DNA of 64,000 nucleotides from Gossypium raimondii. Its lineage: Eukaryota > Streptophyta > Magnoliopsida > Malvales > Malvaceae. Position numbers and translations under genes: made by a program. Location: NCBI RefSeq assembly GCF_025698545.1, contig NC_068566.1, positions 41,271,192 through 41,335,191 of the forward strand, in the 5' to 3' direction. Of the stretch, positions 11,542 through 23,737 are shown in pieces. Below the pieces are notes generated by a model, which worked only from the letters and a program-made list of their open reading frames with translations, ran no database searches and had not been told where the DNA came from. How positions within the stretch are numbered: the stretch's first letter is position 1; every line of letters starts with the position of its first letter.

Positions 11542-12020
11542 TGTTAGAGTTGTGTGACCCAAATTCTAAGAGATCGCTTGCAAGTCAAGTTAAACAAAAA
11601 TATATTTTCTTTCTAGAAGATTTAGTATTTATTAGTATAATATATTTAGCATTTATTAGTATAGTTTATTTGACTTACTAATTTAGCCTATAAATAAGCT
11701 CTTTTACAATATTAGAAAAACACACCCATTTGATTAGAACTCATAACACATTTAGAGAATTTTGTGTTTACGTTTTGAGGGTTCCTTGTTTTTCGAGTTT
11801 TCGGGGTTTAGTTTTTGTGTCCATCTTTTGTACTCTTCGTTCTTTTGTCATTATAGTAAAATTATCTTTGCCCGTGATTTTTTATCCTCTTTGGAGGAGT
11901 TTTTCCACGTTAAATTTGTGTGTTTAACTTTTCAATTTCTTCTACTATTTTTACTTGTTAACTTTTCAATTTCTTCTACTATTTTTACTTGTTCGTTGCT
12001 TAATTTGGACGATTCTAACA
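11542..12020 (+). repeat. Copia 5' LTR
   Basis: This 479-bp LTR begins TGTTAGAG and ends CTAACA. It is 34 bp longer than the 3' LTR because a 34-bp segment near its end (about 11924-11993, unit aacttttcaatttcttctac...) is tandemly duplicated. Confidence 0.95.
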
Positions 12021-12067
12021 AGTGGTATCAAAGTTAGTTCAACTTTCATAGGTCATCCCGTTCAGAG

Positions 12068-13424
12068 ATGCCAGCAACAAGGTTTGAAATTGAGAAGTTC
12101 GATGGTGAGACAAATTTCAATCTGTGACAAGTTCGGATGATGGCAATTCTAGTTCAAAACGGCTTCAAAAAGGTTGTTACAGGAAAAAAGCCTGAGAATC
12201 TAAATCAAACAGAATGGGAAGAGCTTGATGAAAAGACATTGTCTGCAATCCAGTTGTGCCTCGCGAATACAATGTTGTAGGAGTTATTGATGAAAAGTCT
12301 CTAGCTAACTGTTTAGTGTTGAAACAACGTCTATTTACGTTTTGCATGAACGAAGGTGAGCTTCTTAGATATCACATTAGTCAATTCATTACTCTTTTAA
12401 ATGATTTAAAAAACGTTGAGGTTCATATTGACGATGAAGATCAAGTTATACTATTATTGTGCTCTTTACCCTCTCCATACAAGTCTTTCAGGGATACTCT
12501 GATTTATGGCAGAGACAAACTCTCGTTCGAAGATGTGAAAGGTCATTTGTTGAGTAGAGACGAACTCGATAATGAGTTTAGTTTGAATAGCAAAGCAGAT
12601 AGGCAAACTTCCGTTTTGGTAGCATCAAAGAATTGAGACAAAATGTGTCGCTATTGTAAAAAGTTAGGTCACATCAAAACAGATTGTTATAAACTGCGAA
12701 ATAAAAGAGCTATTGAGAGTAACGAGAAAGATGTAGCTGGTGCTAATTTGGTCGATGAAGGCGGTGATGATTTCTTGTTAGTGTCAACGAGCGATAACTC
12801 CAAGCTTACGTCTGAGTAGATCCTAGATTCAGGATGTTCTTTCCACATGTGTCCCAATAGAGAATGATTCTCCACATACAGTTCAGTTGAAGGTGGAGTT
12901 GTGCACATGAGAAACGATTCATCTAGTAAGATAATCGGTATTGGTACTGTTAAAATTAGGATACACGATGGGGCGATTAGGACACTCTCAGATGTTAGGT
13001 ATGTACCTGATTTACAAAAGAATCTTATCTCCTTAAGTATTTTAGACTTGAAAGGATGCAGAATCAATATCGAGTCAAGCGACATTAAAGTATCTCGTAG
13101 AGCTCTCGTTTTGTTAAAAGGTAAAACAACTGACAGTCTTTATATTCTAAAAGGTTCTATAATGACCGGTGAAATCGAACGTCTCTCGTCTATTACGGAG
13201 TCAAAGTCAACTTGTTTGGAGTGGAGGCAACTTGGTCATAGGAGGGAAAAATGTATGATCGTTTCGTTGAAGAGAGGTTCTCTTTTGGATGCAGGTTTTG
13301 AAAAGTTAGAGCACTGTGTTCGTGAAAATCAGACCCGAGTTAGTTTTAATTTAGCAGTGCACAAGTCGAAGGCTAGAAGTCTTTCAGCTTCTAAGCATAG
13401 ATTCGACTCAGTTAATTCCCTGTA
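12068..13424 (+). pseudogene. Copia gag-protease remnant, broken
   Basis: The reading starts MPATRFEIEKFDGE, the usual opening of Copia gag, and continues through a UBN2-type gag domain (longest open piece 12256-12636). A zinc knuckle CRYCKKLGHIKTDC lies at about 12644-12685. A protease-like region follows, with LDSGCSFHM at about 12826; this is DSGC where active Copia proteases have DSG(A/C). It ends in a short pre-integrase segment at about 13200-13340. Several in-frame stops occur, for example after the gag piece and before LDSG. Integrase, RT and RNase H are deleted. Confidence 0.88.
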
Positions 13425-13487
13425 AGATAAGCCCGTGGCGAGTTTTGGCAAAGATGGCGTTGAAAGAATTCGTATCAAGGTGGAGAT

Positions 13488-13932
13488 TATTAAAGTTGTG
13501 TGACCCAATTTCTAAGAGATTACTTGCAAGTCAAGTTAAACAAAAATATATTTTCTTTCTAGAAAATTTAGTATTTATTAGTATAATATATTTAGCATTT
13601 ATTAGCATAGTTTATTTGACTTACTAATTTAGCCTATAAATAGGCTACTTTACAATCTTCGAAAAACACATCCATTTGATTAGAACTCATAACACATTTA
13701 GAGAATTTTATGTTTACGTTTTGAGAATTCTTTATTTTTCGAGTTTTCGAGATTTAGTTTTTATCTCCATCTTTTGTACTCTTCATTCTTTTGTCATTAT
13801 AGTAAAATTATCTTTGCCCGTGGTTTTTTATCCTCTTTGGAGGGGTTTTTCCACGTTAAATTTGTGTGTTTAACTTCTCAATTTCTTCTACTATTTTTAC
13901 TTGTTCGTTGCTTAATCGGGACGATCCTAACA
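13488..13932 (+). repeat. Copia 3' LTR
   Basis: This 445-bp LTR matches the 5' LTR closely apart from the missing 34-bp tandem copy and scattered substitutions. Its first bases read TATTAAAG where the 5' LTR has TGTTAGAG, so the terminal TG is mutated. Confidence 0.95.
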
Positions 13933-13992
13933 CATCCAACCAAAACACTCAACTCCATGAACGTAAAATACAACAGACTCAACAATCTGTTT

Positions 13993-16398
13993 TCATTCCT
14001 TCTTCCTAGAATCTTTGAGTTGCCCCCTCTTTCGAATGCCAAGACAAAAGCGCAAACGCCATGCATCAACCACACTCTCTGGCAGTGAATAAGCCAAGCC
14101 CCAAAGGATGGAATGGGGCCAATAGGGCGTGCAACGAGGTTCATAGCCTATCCACCGCATTGCTGCACGAGCATATCCGTCTGTTGATGGAACAAAGAAA
14201 GACGATCTTTTGATTGATGCCATTTTTGTTGCCACATATAATGGAACCTGCATTAAGAAACCCATAGATCGATCAGACAATGTTAATGAATAGAGTCTAG
14301 TTGCTCTCAATATTAAGTTACCCAGATCATTGGCCATTAAGGTACAACCTTCTGTAAGCTATAGCTTTTGTCAACCAACCTAAATACATCAAATTCATAG
14401 AGGTTCAACTTTTATCATGTGATTATACGAATGGCTTGACTTCCTACCCCATTAAACAATAACCCTCCCTCCTTATTTTTGTCAATATAACACGGTGTAA
14501 CCTTAGTTGCCGATACTAAGGGTAAATACATCAAAGTTTCCCAAAGCTAAGTCGTAAGAATCATCGAAAATGCACAGAGTTCTGGTGGCATGTTCCACTC
14601 TTGCAACTCATCTAAAAGTATAATCAGTAGAGATTAGGGCAAAACAAGAGGTAGGAAATCAGGGAAATTTGAGTGGATAAAAAAAAAAAGCGACTTGAGA
14701 ACCACTCATATCGAAAGTACTATTCAAAAAAAATCCTAAGCTATAGAAAACAATATGATTCGGGGGCATGAAATGTCTTAAAACTAATGTGCAAATTGAT
14801 GACCTGTAGATACAATGTTTTATGTGATTCAGTAGCATGAGCTAAGTGTCATTCCTGGAATTAAACTAATGTCATTAAAAAGAGAGAGAGAAAGAGAATA
14901 AAACGTTGTTGAATCAGCTTTCTTGTTCACCATCTTATACAGCAGCAAACTTGCTTAATATACTCGTAATAACATGTTATACTAAGAGAGTGAAAGTGAC
15001 TGAAAGAGTTACAGGGCCCAAAACAGTAACTGTTTCTTTTCCCCCAAAAGAAATTAGCTAATATAAACAATTTAATATCCCAGGGTTCTTAAATAGCATA
15101 ATTTATTGACCATAGTAAGTTCAATAAGCATATCAAAATTGTCAACATTTCAGGTGAAGTAGATAAAACAAGACGCCTTTTGAAACAAGAAAACAAGATA
15201 ATTATATGTAGCTAGTTTCTGACAACTTAGCAGGACAAATGGACTACTTAAACGGCCTATACAGATTCCTTGTAGAAAACTTTGTTCCAGAATCACTATG
15301 TTAGCAAATCAGGTTGTTTGTAGGTAGAATATTGAACTGTAATTTACATATAACGGTATTTCTATAGAGTCATCGTTCAATTATTGGTTACTCAGTTTAA
15401 CAAATAAGGTGGTGGAACACTTCCAGTAATCAGATTTCGAAATAGTAAAAAAAGAAGAAGCATAACCAAGCTATTTAGACAAATCCAGCAATGGCATAAG
15501 GATAAAAGATGTTCAAGTTCCATGAAAAAAAGCCTTACTCTAGCATTTAGAACTCCTGGAATCAAAGCAGTAAATCATAGGCATATATTAGGAAACATTA
15601 CCTGACACTGAACATCAATCCCAATGTTCTTGTATTCAACATAAAGGCACCTAGAGAATTGATCAATATACCTGAAACAATCCGAGAGAAAGATGAACCT
15701 TAGATGCTAAAAGCTAGAAATTAAACCCCAATTAACTTTGCAAGTGTCAAAAACACTTACGCCTTAGTAGCAGCATAAACAGCATAGAGTGGATCAGAAG
15801 GGATGACAATGGCAGCACCAGACCCAATGTTCACAATTGCGCCTTTCTTTCTCTTCACCATCCCAGGCAAAACAGCTTGAGTTACCTTTGTGGTACCTTC
15901 AACATTCACCTTAATCAAATTCATCAACAGCTCCTCATCAACCTCGTGGAAGTACCTGGCATAAGGATATGAAATCCCAACATTGTTAATCAAAACCCCC
16001 ACATCCAGTCCTTCAATAGTTTCTTTTATCTTCTTCACGCCTTCATCAAGATCGCCAGTGAAGTCCACAACAACTGTCTTGATCTGAATCTTGGCATACT
16101 TGGCCAAGATTGAATCGGAAACGTCTTTGAGTTTATCAGGATTACGGCCCACCAAGACAAGATTTAGCCCTTTCCTAGCCAGCTGAAAGGCAAATCCTTT
16201 GCCGATACCATCAGTTGGTCCAGTAACAAGACCCCAGGAGCCATATTTTTTGAGATTCTTACCAGGTCTAAGAAAATTGATCCAGACCCATTTCAGAAAA
16301 ACAAATGAGAACTTCAAGAGTGATAAAGAACCCAAAGTGAAAAGGACAATAACCCAGAAAGGTTGAGCCTTGAGAGTATCGAAGAAGCAGGCTTCCAT
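13993..16398 (-). CDS. KCR1: 3-ketoacyl-CoA reductase of the fatty acid elongase
   Basis: Three exons (16398-15761, 15671-15602, 14247-13993) join in frame with GT-AG introns to give 320 residues, close to the 318 of Arabidopsis KCR1. The enzyme makes the first reduction of the elongase cycle at the endoplasmic reticulum, turning 3-ketoacyl-CoA into 3-hydroxyacyl-CoA with NADPH, for very-long-chain fatty acids of waxes, sphingolipids and, in cotton, fibres. An N-terminal membrane segment (about residues 14-43) precedes the cofactor loop [10 protein letters not shown] (59-68). INNVG, a Ser near 193, and Tyr208-x3-Lys212 complete the short-chain dehydrogenase active site. The C-terminus SRKKE is a dilysine-type ER signal. 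A Copia element lies 55 bp past the stop codon. Confidence 0.97.
14248..15601 (-). other. KCR1 intron 2
   Basis: This 1354-bp intron has a CAG|GTAAT donor (at 15601) and a TGCAG acceptor (at 14248). It holds a GA-rich patch near 14880 and no coding signal. Confidence 0.9.
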
Positions 16399-17743
16399 GG
16401 ATTACGTAGAGGAGAAACTTGAAACTTGTGTGAATACCAAAGAAAGAGATGTAAGGGGATATAAGTAGAGCGCTCGATAACGAAAAGGGGAATCTTTTTA
16501 GCAGTTCGGTTAGGCGGAAACAGATGGGAATCAAAAAGAGAAAAAGGGAAGGATTGATTATCTATAAATGAAAAAAATATAGTGGGTGAAGTAGATGAGA
16601 TGAAAACCACCTTCATTAACTACTTAGGAGTTTGACTGTTGAGGGGCATTGGTATTTACAGGAGAATAAAATCACAGTGGAGGAGAAGAAACGTGCGAAC
16701 TAGCTGATTTCATAGAAATAAGAAACCTCAAAGCTGAAAAAGCTCACAGTAATTTAAGAGGGGTTGAAATTAAACTGTGGGGTTATCGCCCATGTGTGCG
16801 AATCTGTGCGAAGAGTGGACTGGCGAGCACTTTCCCCGTAATTACTAAAATGCCATTTTATTCATTTTTTGTTTGTATAAAGACCAAAAAGTCCCCTTTG
16901 CTTTGACAAAATTGTCAATGTGCACCTGCATTTTCAATTTATCCAATGTGTTACCTGCACTTTTATTCCGTCTATCAATTTGGTATCTGACCCTAATGGT
17001 GTTAAATACCGATGCGTGGCCCAATCATGGGCTGCCATGTGCCACTGTGTCAGAGAAAAAAAAGCTAGAGACTTCCATAAAAATTGTCGGATCAAAAATA
17101 TTTTAGAAAATAAATAAACTTTTCTTTATCCTAAAGTAACATAAAATTGCATAAATTAAAGACCTGAAATTAAAAAATATAAAAAAATCATGAATTTTAA
17201 ATAAAAATCCTCAAACCCTTTCTTCATCACTGTCTTCTTCATCTCCCAACACAAATCTTCAACTACTTGCTTAGAGATGTATAGTGGCAAATTATAATTC
17301 AGAAGTTCAATCTAGAGGTTCTATATTACTTTCATTTGCACCATTCAATCAGACTCTAAATTAGCTGTTGGCCTTGAATTTGCAATATGGGAAGTAAAGG
17401 GCTGTAATCATATCATCAACCAATCAATCTAGAGGATCTTTTCGACAACAATGGAGTGAATGAACAGTTAATAGAGAAAGTGGTTGAAGCTTACAAAGAA
17501 ATGGAGCAAATACCCCTGAATGAACTGCTTGTATATCTCATCTCTCCTCCTTCAGAACTCGTAGCCATTGAGCTATCATTTTTGGTCTCATTTTATTCAC
17601 AGCATCCTGCATTTCCTTTTCCTTCAAAATATATCTCATCCAGGAGTTTCTATTATCTTCCTTCACACAATGAAAGCTCAGTTTTATCAATTTAAGCCAT
17701 CAGGCATCCACATTTAACTTAATTGTGTGCTCGAAACCTTCAA
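16399..17743. other. Intergenic between KCR1 (promoter side) and the PPR gene (3' side)
   Basis: The right part of 16399-16850 should hold the KCR1 promoter and 5' leader. The segment 16870-17000 (phrases like gaccaaaaagtcccc and caatttggtatctgaccc) resembles the ends of plant inverted-repeat elements, but I found no matching partner. A 79-codon open frame at 17456-17695 has no family I recognise. Confidence 0.5.
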
Positions 17744-19426
17744 CTATGTATTGTTTTTTATTTCAGAGATTAGATTATATATGGAGACTGTAGGTTTAAA
17801 ACCTGATTCAACCATCTCAGTCACTAAAGCCTCAGCCTCTTGCCATTTCCCATCCTTGCAAAGAACTCCAATAGTAGAGTTGTAGCTAGCTACATTAGGA
17901 ACCAGCCTTTTCTCTTTCATTTCTTGAAGCAGCCTCAGGGCTCTATAGGAGCTACCTTGTTTGCAATACCCGTGAACCATCGTGTTGTATATCACATCAT
18001 TAGGCTTCAACTGCATTTCATCCATTGATGTAAATAGTTTCCATGCATCCTTCATGTTTCCCTTTATGCACAACCCGTGGATCAAGACACCGTACGTGTA
18101 AACATCCGGACCCAAACCGGCCTTCTGCATGAACAAATATAACTCAAATGCTTTCTCTGTGTTTTTTGATCTAATGAATGCATCAATTACAATTGTATAC
18201 GTTACTTTAGAAGGTCTTATCCCTCTCTCCTCCATTTCCTTGACCAACTTAGCGATTGTTGTCGAGTCTTTCGCTCTAGAGAACGCCGAAATAAGAATGT
18301 TGTAAGTCACCAAAGATGGAGATTGACCCTTGGTTTTCAATTGACCAAATAAATACCTAGCCTTCTCCAACTTTCCAACATTACAAAAACCATCTATGAG
18401 CGAATTATATGTAATCAAATTCGGACTTAAACCAGTCCTCTTCATTTGATCCACTAATTTTTCAGCCTCCCTTAACCTTTTCTCTCTACACAACCCACCA
18501 ATCAATATATTGTACGTAACAACATTACATGCTACTCCTCTTTCACGCATTTCATCGAACATTTCGAAAGCTTTACCTACTTTTCCTTCACTGCAGTACA
18601 CTTTCATCACTGAATTGTAAGTATATAAACTAGGAATTACCCCTTTACGCTGCATCTTCTCATATAGCTCTAACCCATCATTTTCAAGTCCCCTTTTAAA
18701 CAACCCATTGATTAAAACCGTGTATGTATATTCATTAGGAACCAAACCAAGCTCCTCCATTTTGGCAAACAACAGCTTTGCCTGCTCCAAGTCACCATTT
18801 TTACAGCACCCATCAATCAAAGTAGTATATATAACAACATTTGGAGCCAAACCCAACTCTTCAATCTGATCTAAAAGCTCAAAACTTTTGCCTAAATCCC
18901 CTGCCTCGCAACACCCTTTGATCAGTATCCCAAAACTATAAACATCCAACTTAACCCTCCCCTTGGATTCTTGAAATAGGGTCCAAGCTTTCTCAAAACA
19001 ATAAAATTTTATAAGGAAATCCATTATGCCATTGAAAGTATTGGGTCCAACCACAAAGTTTTTGTCTACCATTTGATTGAAATAATAAATGGCTTGATCA
19101 GGTAACTGGGATTGAACATGGGCGTTGATAATGGATTCATACAGACGGATTTGATTCATCGAGTTGGGACTAAAACAGTGTTGAGTTAAATAGTGGAATA
19201 GAGACGAAGGAGTGAAGAAAGGGGAGGAGATTCTACCAGAGATGATTTGGAGGAGAAGGGACTGAGAATGAAAGCGCAAGTTGGAAGAAAGAAGAATGTG
19301 TAGAGTGAAGGATATGGATTCAGGGGTGTGTTGAAGACCTTGGAGGATTGAAGAGTTGAAGAGGGAGAGAGCTTTGAGAGGTGGGTTCTTCGCCAATTTG
19401 GGAATGAGAGTCAGAGATTGAAGCAT
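17744..19426 (-). CDS. P-class pentatricopeptide repeat protein
   Basis: A single uninterrupted exon encodes 560 residues, as is usual for plant PPR genes. After an N-terminal region of about 100 residues come about 13 tandem 35-residue PPR motifs, with many copies of the TYN.LI.G.C...  pattern, running almost to the C-terminus. There is no E, DYW or SMR extension, so it is P-class. P-class PPR proteins bind single-stranded organelle RNA and affect its stability, splicing or translation in mitochondria or plastids. The N-terminus (MLQSLTLIPKLAKN) has the Leu/Lys/Ser bias of an organelle presequence; which organelle cannot be decided by eye. The RNA target is unknown. The start chosen is the first ATG of the open frame. 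Confidence 0.95.
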   Translation of the reverse strand: MLQSLTLIPKLAKNPPLKALSLFNSSILQGLQHTPESISFTLHILLSSNLRFHSQSLLLQIISGRISSPFFTPSSLFHYLTQHCFSPNSMNQIRLYESIINAHVQSQLPDQAIYYFNQMVDKNFVVGPNTFNGIMDFLIKFYCFEKAWTLFQESKGRVKLDVYSFGILIKGCCEAGDLGKSFELLDQIEELGLAPNVVIYTTLIDGCCKNGDLEQAKLLFAKMEELGLVPNEYTYTVLINGLFKRGLENDGLELYEKMQRKGVIPSLYTYNSVMKVYCSEGKVGKAFEMFDEMRERGVACNVVTYNILIGGLCREKRLREAEKLVDQMKRTGLSPNLITYNSLIDGFCNVGKLEKARYLFGQLKTKGQSPSLVTYNILISAFSRAKDSTTIAKLVKEMEERGIRPSKVTYTIVIDAFIRSKNTEKAFELYLFMQKAGLGPDVYTYGVLIHGLCIKGNMKDAWKLFTSMDEMQLKPNDVIYNTMVHGYCKQGSSYRALRLLQEMKEKRLVPNVASYNSTIGVLCKDGKWQEAEALVTEMVESGFKPTVSIYNLISEIKNNT

Positions 19427-20297
19427 CGTGGTTTAGCTTTTGGATTGTTTGGGATAAACAGGGAAATATATAATAAGGTTGTTATGTGCAAAATACTTGT
19501 TAGTTGGTACGAGGAATGGCTATTCTCGTGTCTTTTGCTGATGTTTTTCCCTTCTTTTCTGGTAATCTAAGCTCAACTTGCAGCGAGTTTTGATTTTCAC
19601 CCATAGATAAATCTAAACTCAAATTTGATCCAACTTATGTTATCATAATAAGTTAGCAATCTAAATTCATTTAATTTATATTAACTTGGATTTGAAACGA
19701 TTTAAGCTCGAGACAACTCATAAACAACAATAAAAACATCTCGAAATAATTTAAAAAATGTCTTATTTTGAAAAAAAGCCTCGAACTCGATTAATTCAAA
19801 TAAAAATTTGATTCTAAGGAAAAACTCAAACAATCAAAATCCAAAATTAACCAACCAAAAAATTTGAAAATCCAAATAGATTCAAGCTGGATTAACATGA
19901 TCCAAAATCAACCAGATTAAATCTCAAACAAAGCATCCGATTTTGTGCCTGTAGGTTTTCTTTTCATCTTAAGTTCCAAAGAAATGTTGATAATCATAAG
20001 CAACCCCATAATATGCCACCACCGTTTTGCATAGGGTCATGTCTTGAGAACAAAAAGGAAATAAAGGGATTTCACCATCTGTGAATGAACTATCTTGCAT
20101 AACGAATATCTATTCAATTGTATTGAATTTCTTATGAGGAAATCAACAATAACAAATTCTATGATTTAACATCAATTCTCAACCCCAGCAACGTAATGCT
20201 TTTCATCTGAGGAAGAACCCAATTTATCCCAAAAGAAGAAAATTCTACATGATATGCAAAAACATTTTGAGCTCCAACTCATGGTCGCTTATTAGCT
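19427..20297. other. Intergenic between PPR (promoter) and TIM9 (3' end)
   Basis: This region holds the PPR promoter and the TIM9 3' flank. It is AT-rich, with several loosely similar aatttga/tgatccaa motifs around 19620-19920, and has no coding signal. Confidence 0.5.
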
Positions 20298-21729
20298 TTA
20301 ATCTTGTGTTGCGGCCTGCGAGTTAAGCTCTGCAAACCTCAGTCCTACACGCATTGAGTGCTTCAAGAACTTCTCCGCGCATCGCATGACGCAGGTCTCC
20401 TCTTGCTTCTGCAGAGCCTTGCGAGTGAAGTTGTCCACGCAGTCATTGAAGCATCTCTCCACAAGAGAATTATACATTCTTAGACTGCACATCAAAGAAC
20501 AGATAATTAGATCAATACAGACACCTCCATAGCAGTAAGGAGGTGCTTAGATTCAAAAGCACAAGCAATTAACCAGACACAGGTCCATTTTTGTTGGTTA
20601 AGTGGAATTGGCACTTTAATAAGTACATATAGAAGTTTACAAAGCCTTCAAAGCTATGGAGAAGATTGTTTATTGAAATACGGACATCGCATAAACCCTG
20701 CCAACCCCCTTTTTGTCTTAAAGGAGGCTTTTGCCTTAGGGCAATAATGCCAATACGTCTATGCAAATAACAATATCGTAAGCATCAATCATTCCCCAAT
20801 CCCAGGTAGGCATTATAAACAAAAAAAGTCCAGTGTGGCATTATAAGCAGTATCAGGAAAATCAACATAAACATAATTGTAACACTACATTTGATGCATG
20901 AAAAAGCTGACATTGATTTAAGGATCTAAAAATTCAGCAACCAGTGAATGACAAGGCAACTTAACACACAGAAGATGAAAGGCCAGTTCTAAACAAAAAC
21001 AGGAAAGATCAATTTTGGGATAGCTATAGTCCAAGTGAAGATGTGTCAACCACCAAACTTAACTCCATTCTATGAAAACAAATACAACAAAATGCTACCA
21101 ACAAACTGTTGGTTGAGACAGTAGCGGCCTCGTTCGGTAAGGTGAGATTACAAGTATGAATCCCGTGATATGCACTAGTTGCGAGGATTTTATCTAAAGA
21201 GCTCCAGACCCGATGGGCTTAATCTCAAGTCTAATGTGGCTTGGCGCAATACTAGCTAAATCATCATTAAAAAGGGTATCAGAATTCATGTTGTAGAAAT
21301 GTAGTTCCCAAAACGTCCAGAGGCAACACAGAAAAAAGCTGCACTGGTTTTAAGGAGAACGTCTCTTTAGCTTCTCATTATAAACAAAGCAGCAAAACCC
21401 GGATGTAAATTTGGGACCCCTGCATTATCTACAATCTGAGAAGCTAACCACAAACCAAACCAAACCAAACATAACAATTAAAAATAAAACCCAAAAATTT
21501 TACACCCCAAATAAGAACCCATTTCCTAAAACTTCATTACATAACCAATTCAGGAAGCAAATAGGGAAGTCAATAAGCGAATTTGCAGAGGGAAAAATGG
21601 GAAGTTTGAGGGGAAAAAAGAGCGTGAAACACACCTATCACGAAGCTGAAGATGGTCGATCATGGAAGACATTCGGGCCTTATCTTCTTCAGGGAGACCC
21701 TCGAGACCTGCTAACATGTTCTTGTCCAT
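20298..21729 (-). CDS. TIM9: Mitochondrial import inner membrane translocase subunit Tim9
   Basis: Two exons (21729-21635 and 20484-20298) separated by a 1150-bp GT-AG intron encode 93 residues, the length of Arabidopsis TIM9. Exon 1 starts [20 protein letters not shown]. Exon 2 carries the twin CX3C motif of small TIM chaperones: CFNDC and CVMRC separated by 15 residues. Tim9 forms a hexamer with Tim10 in the intermembrane space and escorts hydrophobic carrier proteins and beta-barrel precursors; the cysteines form disulfides through the Mia40 relay. All key residues are present and the gene looks functional. Confidence 0.97.
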
Positions 21730-22114
21730 ACTGGATCCGAATGTAATTTCCTTTTAGGATTTTGCTTAGGGTTTATATTTTACTTTACAGTAAGGGCTTT
21801 AGTTGTTCCATTCTTTAAGAGAAACCCTAGGATTCGTGACATTAGAACGGCGTCGTTGAAACTCTTAAGGGGGCTTTGGATATATAAAATGCGAAACCAA
21901 ATAACATAGAAAATTGTTGATGTATGATTGTGGATCGAAATTAAGTCGTATATTTTTAAGCTAATAAAAATGTAATTTAATTAATAATTTATATTTTTAT
22001 AATTTTTAAAAATAAAATTACTTTTTTTATTATTTTTAGAGGTCAAAGCATAATTTTATTACTAACAATTTAAAATTCTATAAATGATAAAGAGGCCTAA
22101 AAGGAAATATTCCA
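21730..22114. other. TIM9 promoter region and AT-rich DNA
   Basis: An ACGGCGTCGTT motif lies at about 21847-21858, roughly 120 bp upstream of the TIM9 start codon. The remainder (21900-22080) is AT-rich with no recognisable content. Confidence 0.55.
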
Positions 22115-23737
22115 TTTTAGGGGGTCGATGACCTTGATACGTAGTTTGTCCCTTATACTTATTCAATTGTACCTAATTAGTATCTGAATATTTTTTAGGC
22201 TTAGTTAGTACCTAAACTTGTATTCTATCACTCAAGTTGGTATCTTTGCATTAACATGGTTAGTTTATATATACGCGGCACTGATAGTCAATTTGATGAT
22301 GACTGTTGACACCACTCTTTTGATAAAAACGGGTCGACTTGGGTTTTGAAAAATGAAAACGAAAATGGGAGTCGCCACCAATCTTTTTTGATGAGGTGTG
22401 ATCGGGCCACCTCGAAAAATGGTTGTTTTAATAAACAATTTGATTTTATCAAAACAACGATTTTGGTCCACGAAAATCAGAAAACGGGTTCGGGAGTCGG
22501 TTACGTACGAGGAAGGATTAGCACCCTCGTATCGCCCAAAATTGGTACCTAGTTAATTAATTAGTGTCTTAGTGTCGAAAATCGAAAATTTGAAAAAGAT
22601 TCAAAACATGATCATTTGTTGAAATGCTAAAAATTTCAAGAAAAAGGGGGTATATTTCACGTTAATCGAGAAAAAAAATTATATCCCGTAAGTTAGGACA
22701 CAATGTCTCGATTTCCCGATGCGAAAATGAATACCGAAAAAGAATTTACTTATCTTGAAAGATATTTGATCATCTCGGGTTTAGGAAAGAGATCATGTCC
22801 CGTGAGTTAGAACACGATATTTCATTAATTCCTGAGAGCATATAAAACTTTTGTTTGAAATGATTCGCATATCTAGATTTGTCGAGAAAATTGAAACCCC
22901 GTAAGTTAAGGTACGATTTTTCGAATATCGAAATACAAAAAAAAACGAGTTTTGATATATTGAATAAAGTAAAATATGATGTCGTGAAAAATGCGAAAAC
23001 AAATTACATTGGATACGCATGCGAAACAATAATAAATACGATAGTGTAACGTAATACGAACGATAGTGACAAAAATAAGATAAAAAAAATGACGAATCAA
23101 TAGCAGGCCGAATAACGAGTGTATAAACAAAATAAAAGTGAAACATTTTTAAAATAATAATGAAAGCGTGAATGAATAGATAATAAATGAATTATAATTA
23201 TAAAGATGCGATAGGATATATGTATATGTATATAAAGTATAAGATATAATAAGAAATATGCAAACATGTATATATATATATATATATATGAAAATTAAAA
23301 GTGTGTATATAAAGATATATAAATGATATAAGGTATAAAAATATAATATATATATTAAAAGGTATATAAATACGTAAATATGTACATAAGTTATAAAATA
23401 ATAATAAAAGGATAAATGTATATTTATATATATATTGTAATATATGTATATATATTAAGAAAATGTAGGCATGTACATACTTTATAATTATACATCAAAA
23501 TGCATGTATATATATATAGATTATAAAATATATGTATGTATATATATATGTATATGTTTTAAAATATGTATGTAAAATACATAAATATGTATATAGATTA
23601 CAAAGCACCAAATATAAAAGTATGTGTATTGCGTAAATATCTTATTATAACAATAATACTATAGGAATAATATTATATAATAATATTAATGTCATTAAAA
23701 TGATTAATTTTCTAAGAAAATAACCTAAATAATGAAA

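Larger units (their letters stand above)
11542..13932 (+). mobile_element. Non-autonomous Ty1/Copia LTR retrotransposon
   Basis: The element has a 5' LTR (11542-12020), a primer-binding site complementary to initiator tRNA-Met just after it (tggtatcaaag, 12023-12033), a decayed gag region, and a 3' LTR (13488-13932). It is flanked by perfect 5-bp duplications CATCC at 11537-11541 and 13933-13937. The internal part is only about 1.47 kb. It contains gag, the zinc knuckle, a protease-like segment and a piece of the pre-integrase domain, but no integrase core, reverse transcriptase or RNase H, so it needs enzymes from elsewhere. It lies antisense to KCR1, 55 bp beyond that gene's stop codon. Confidence 0.96.

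Noticed and set aside
13774..14088. Plus-strand frame crossing from the Copia LTR into KCR1 exon 3
   Set aside because: It spans an insertion junction and is antisense to the KCR1 coding exon.
17456..17695. 79-codon plus-strand frame between KCR1 and PPR
   Set aside because: There is no recognisable family, splice context or upstream promoter; length is within chance for this DNA.
21411..21746. Plus-strand 111-codon frame over TIM9 exon 1
   Set aside because: The opposite strand spells TIM9 exon 1 with correct splice junction; the plus frame is a shadow.
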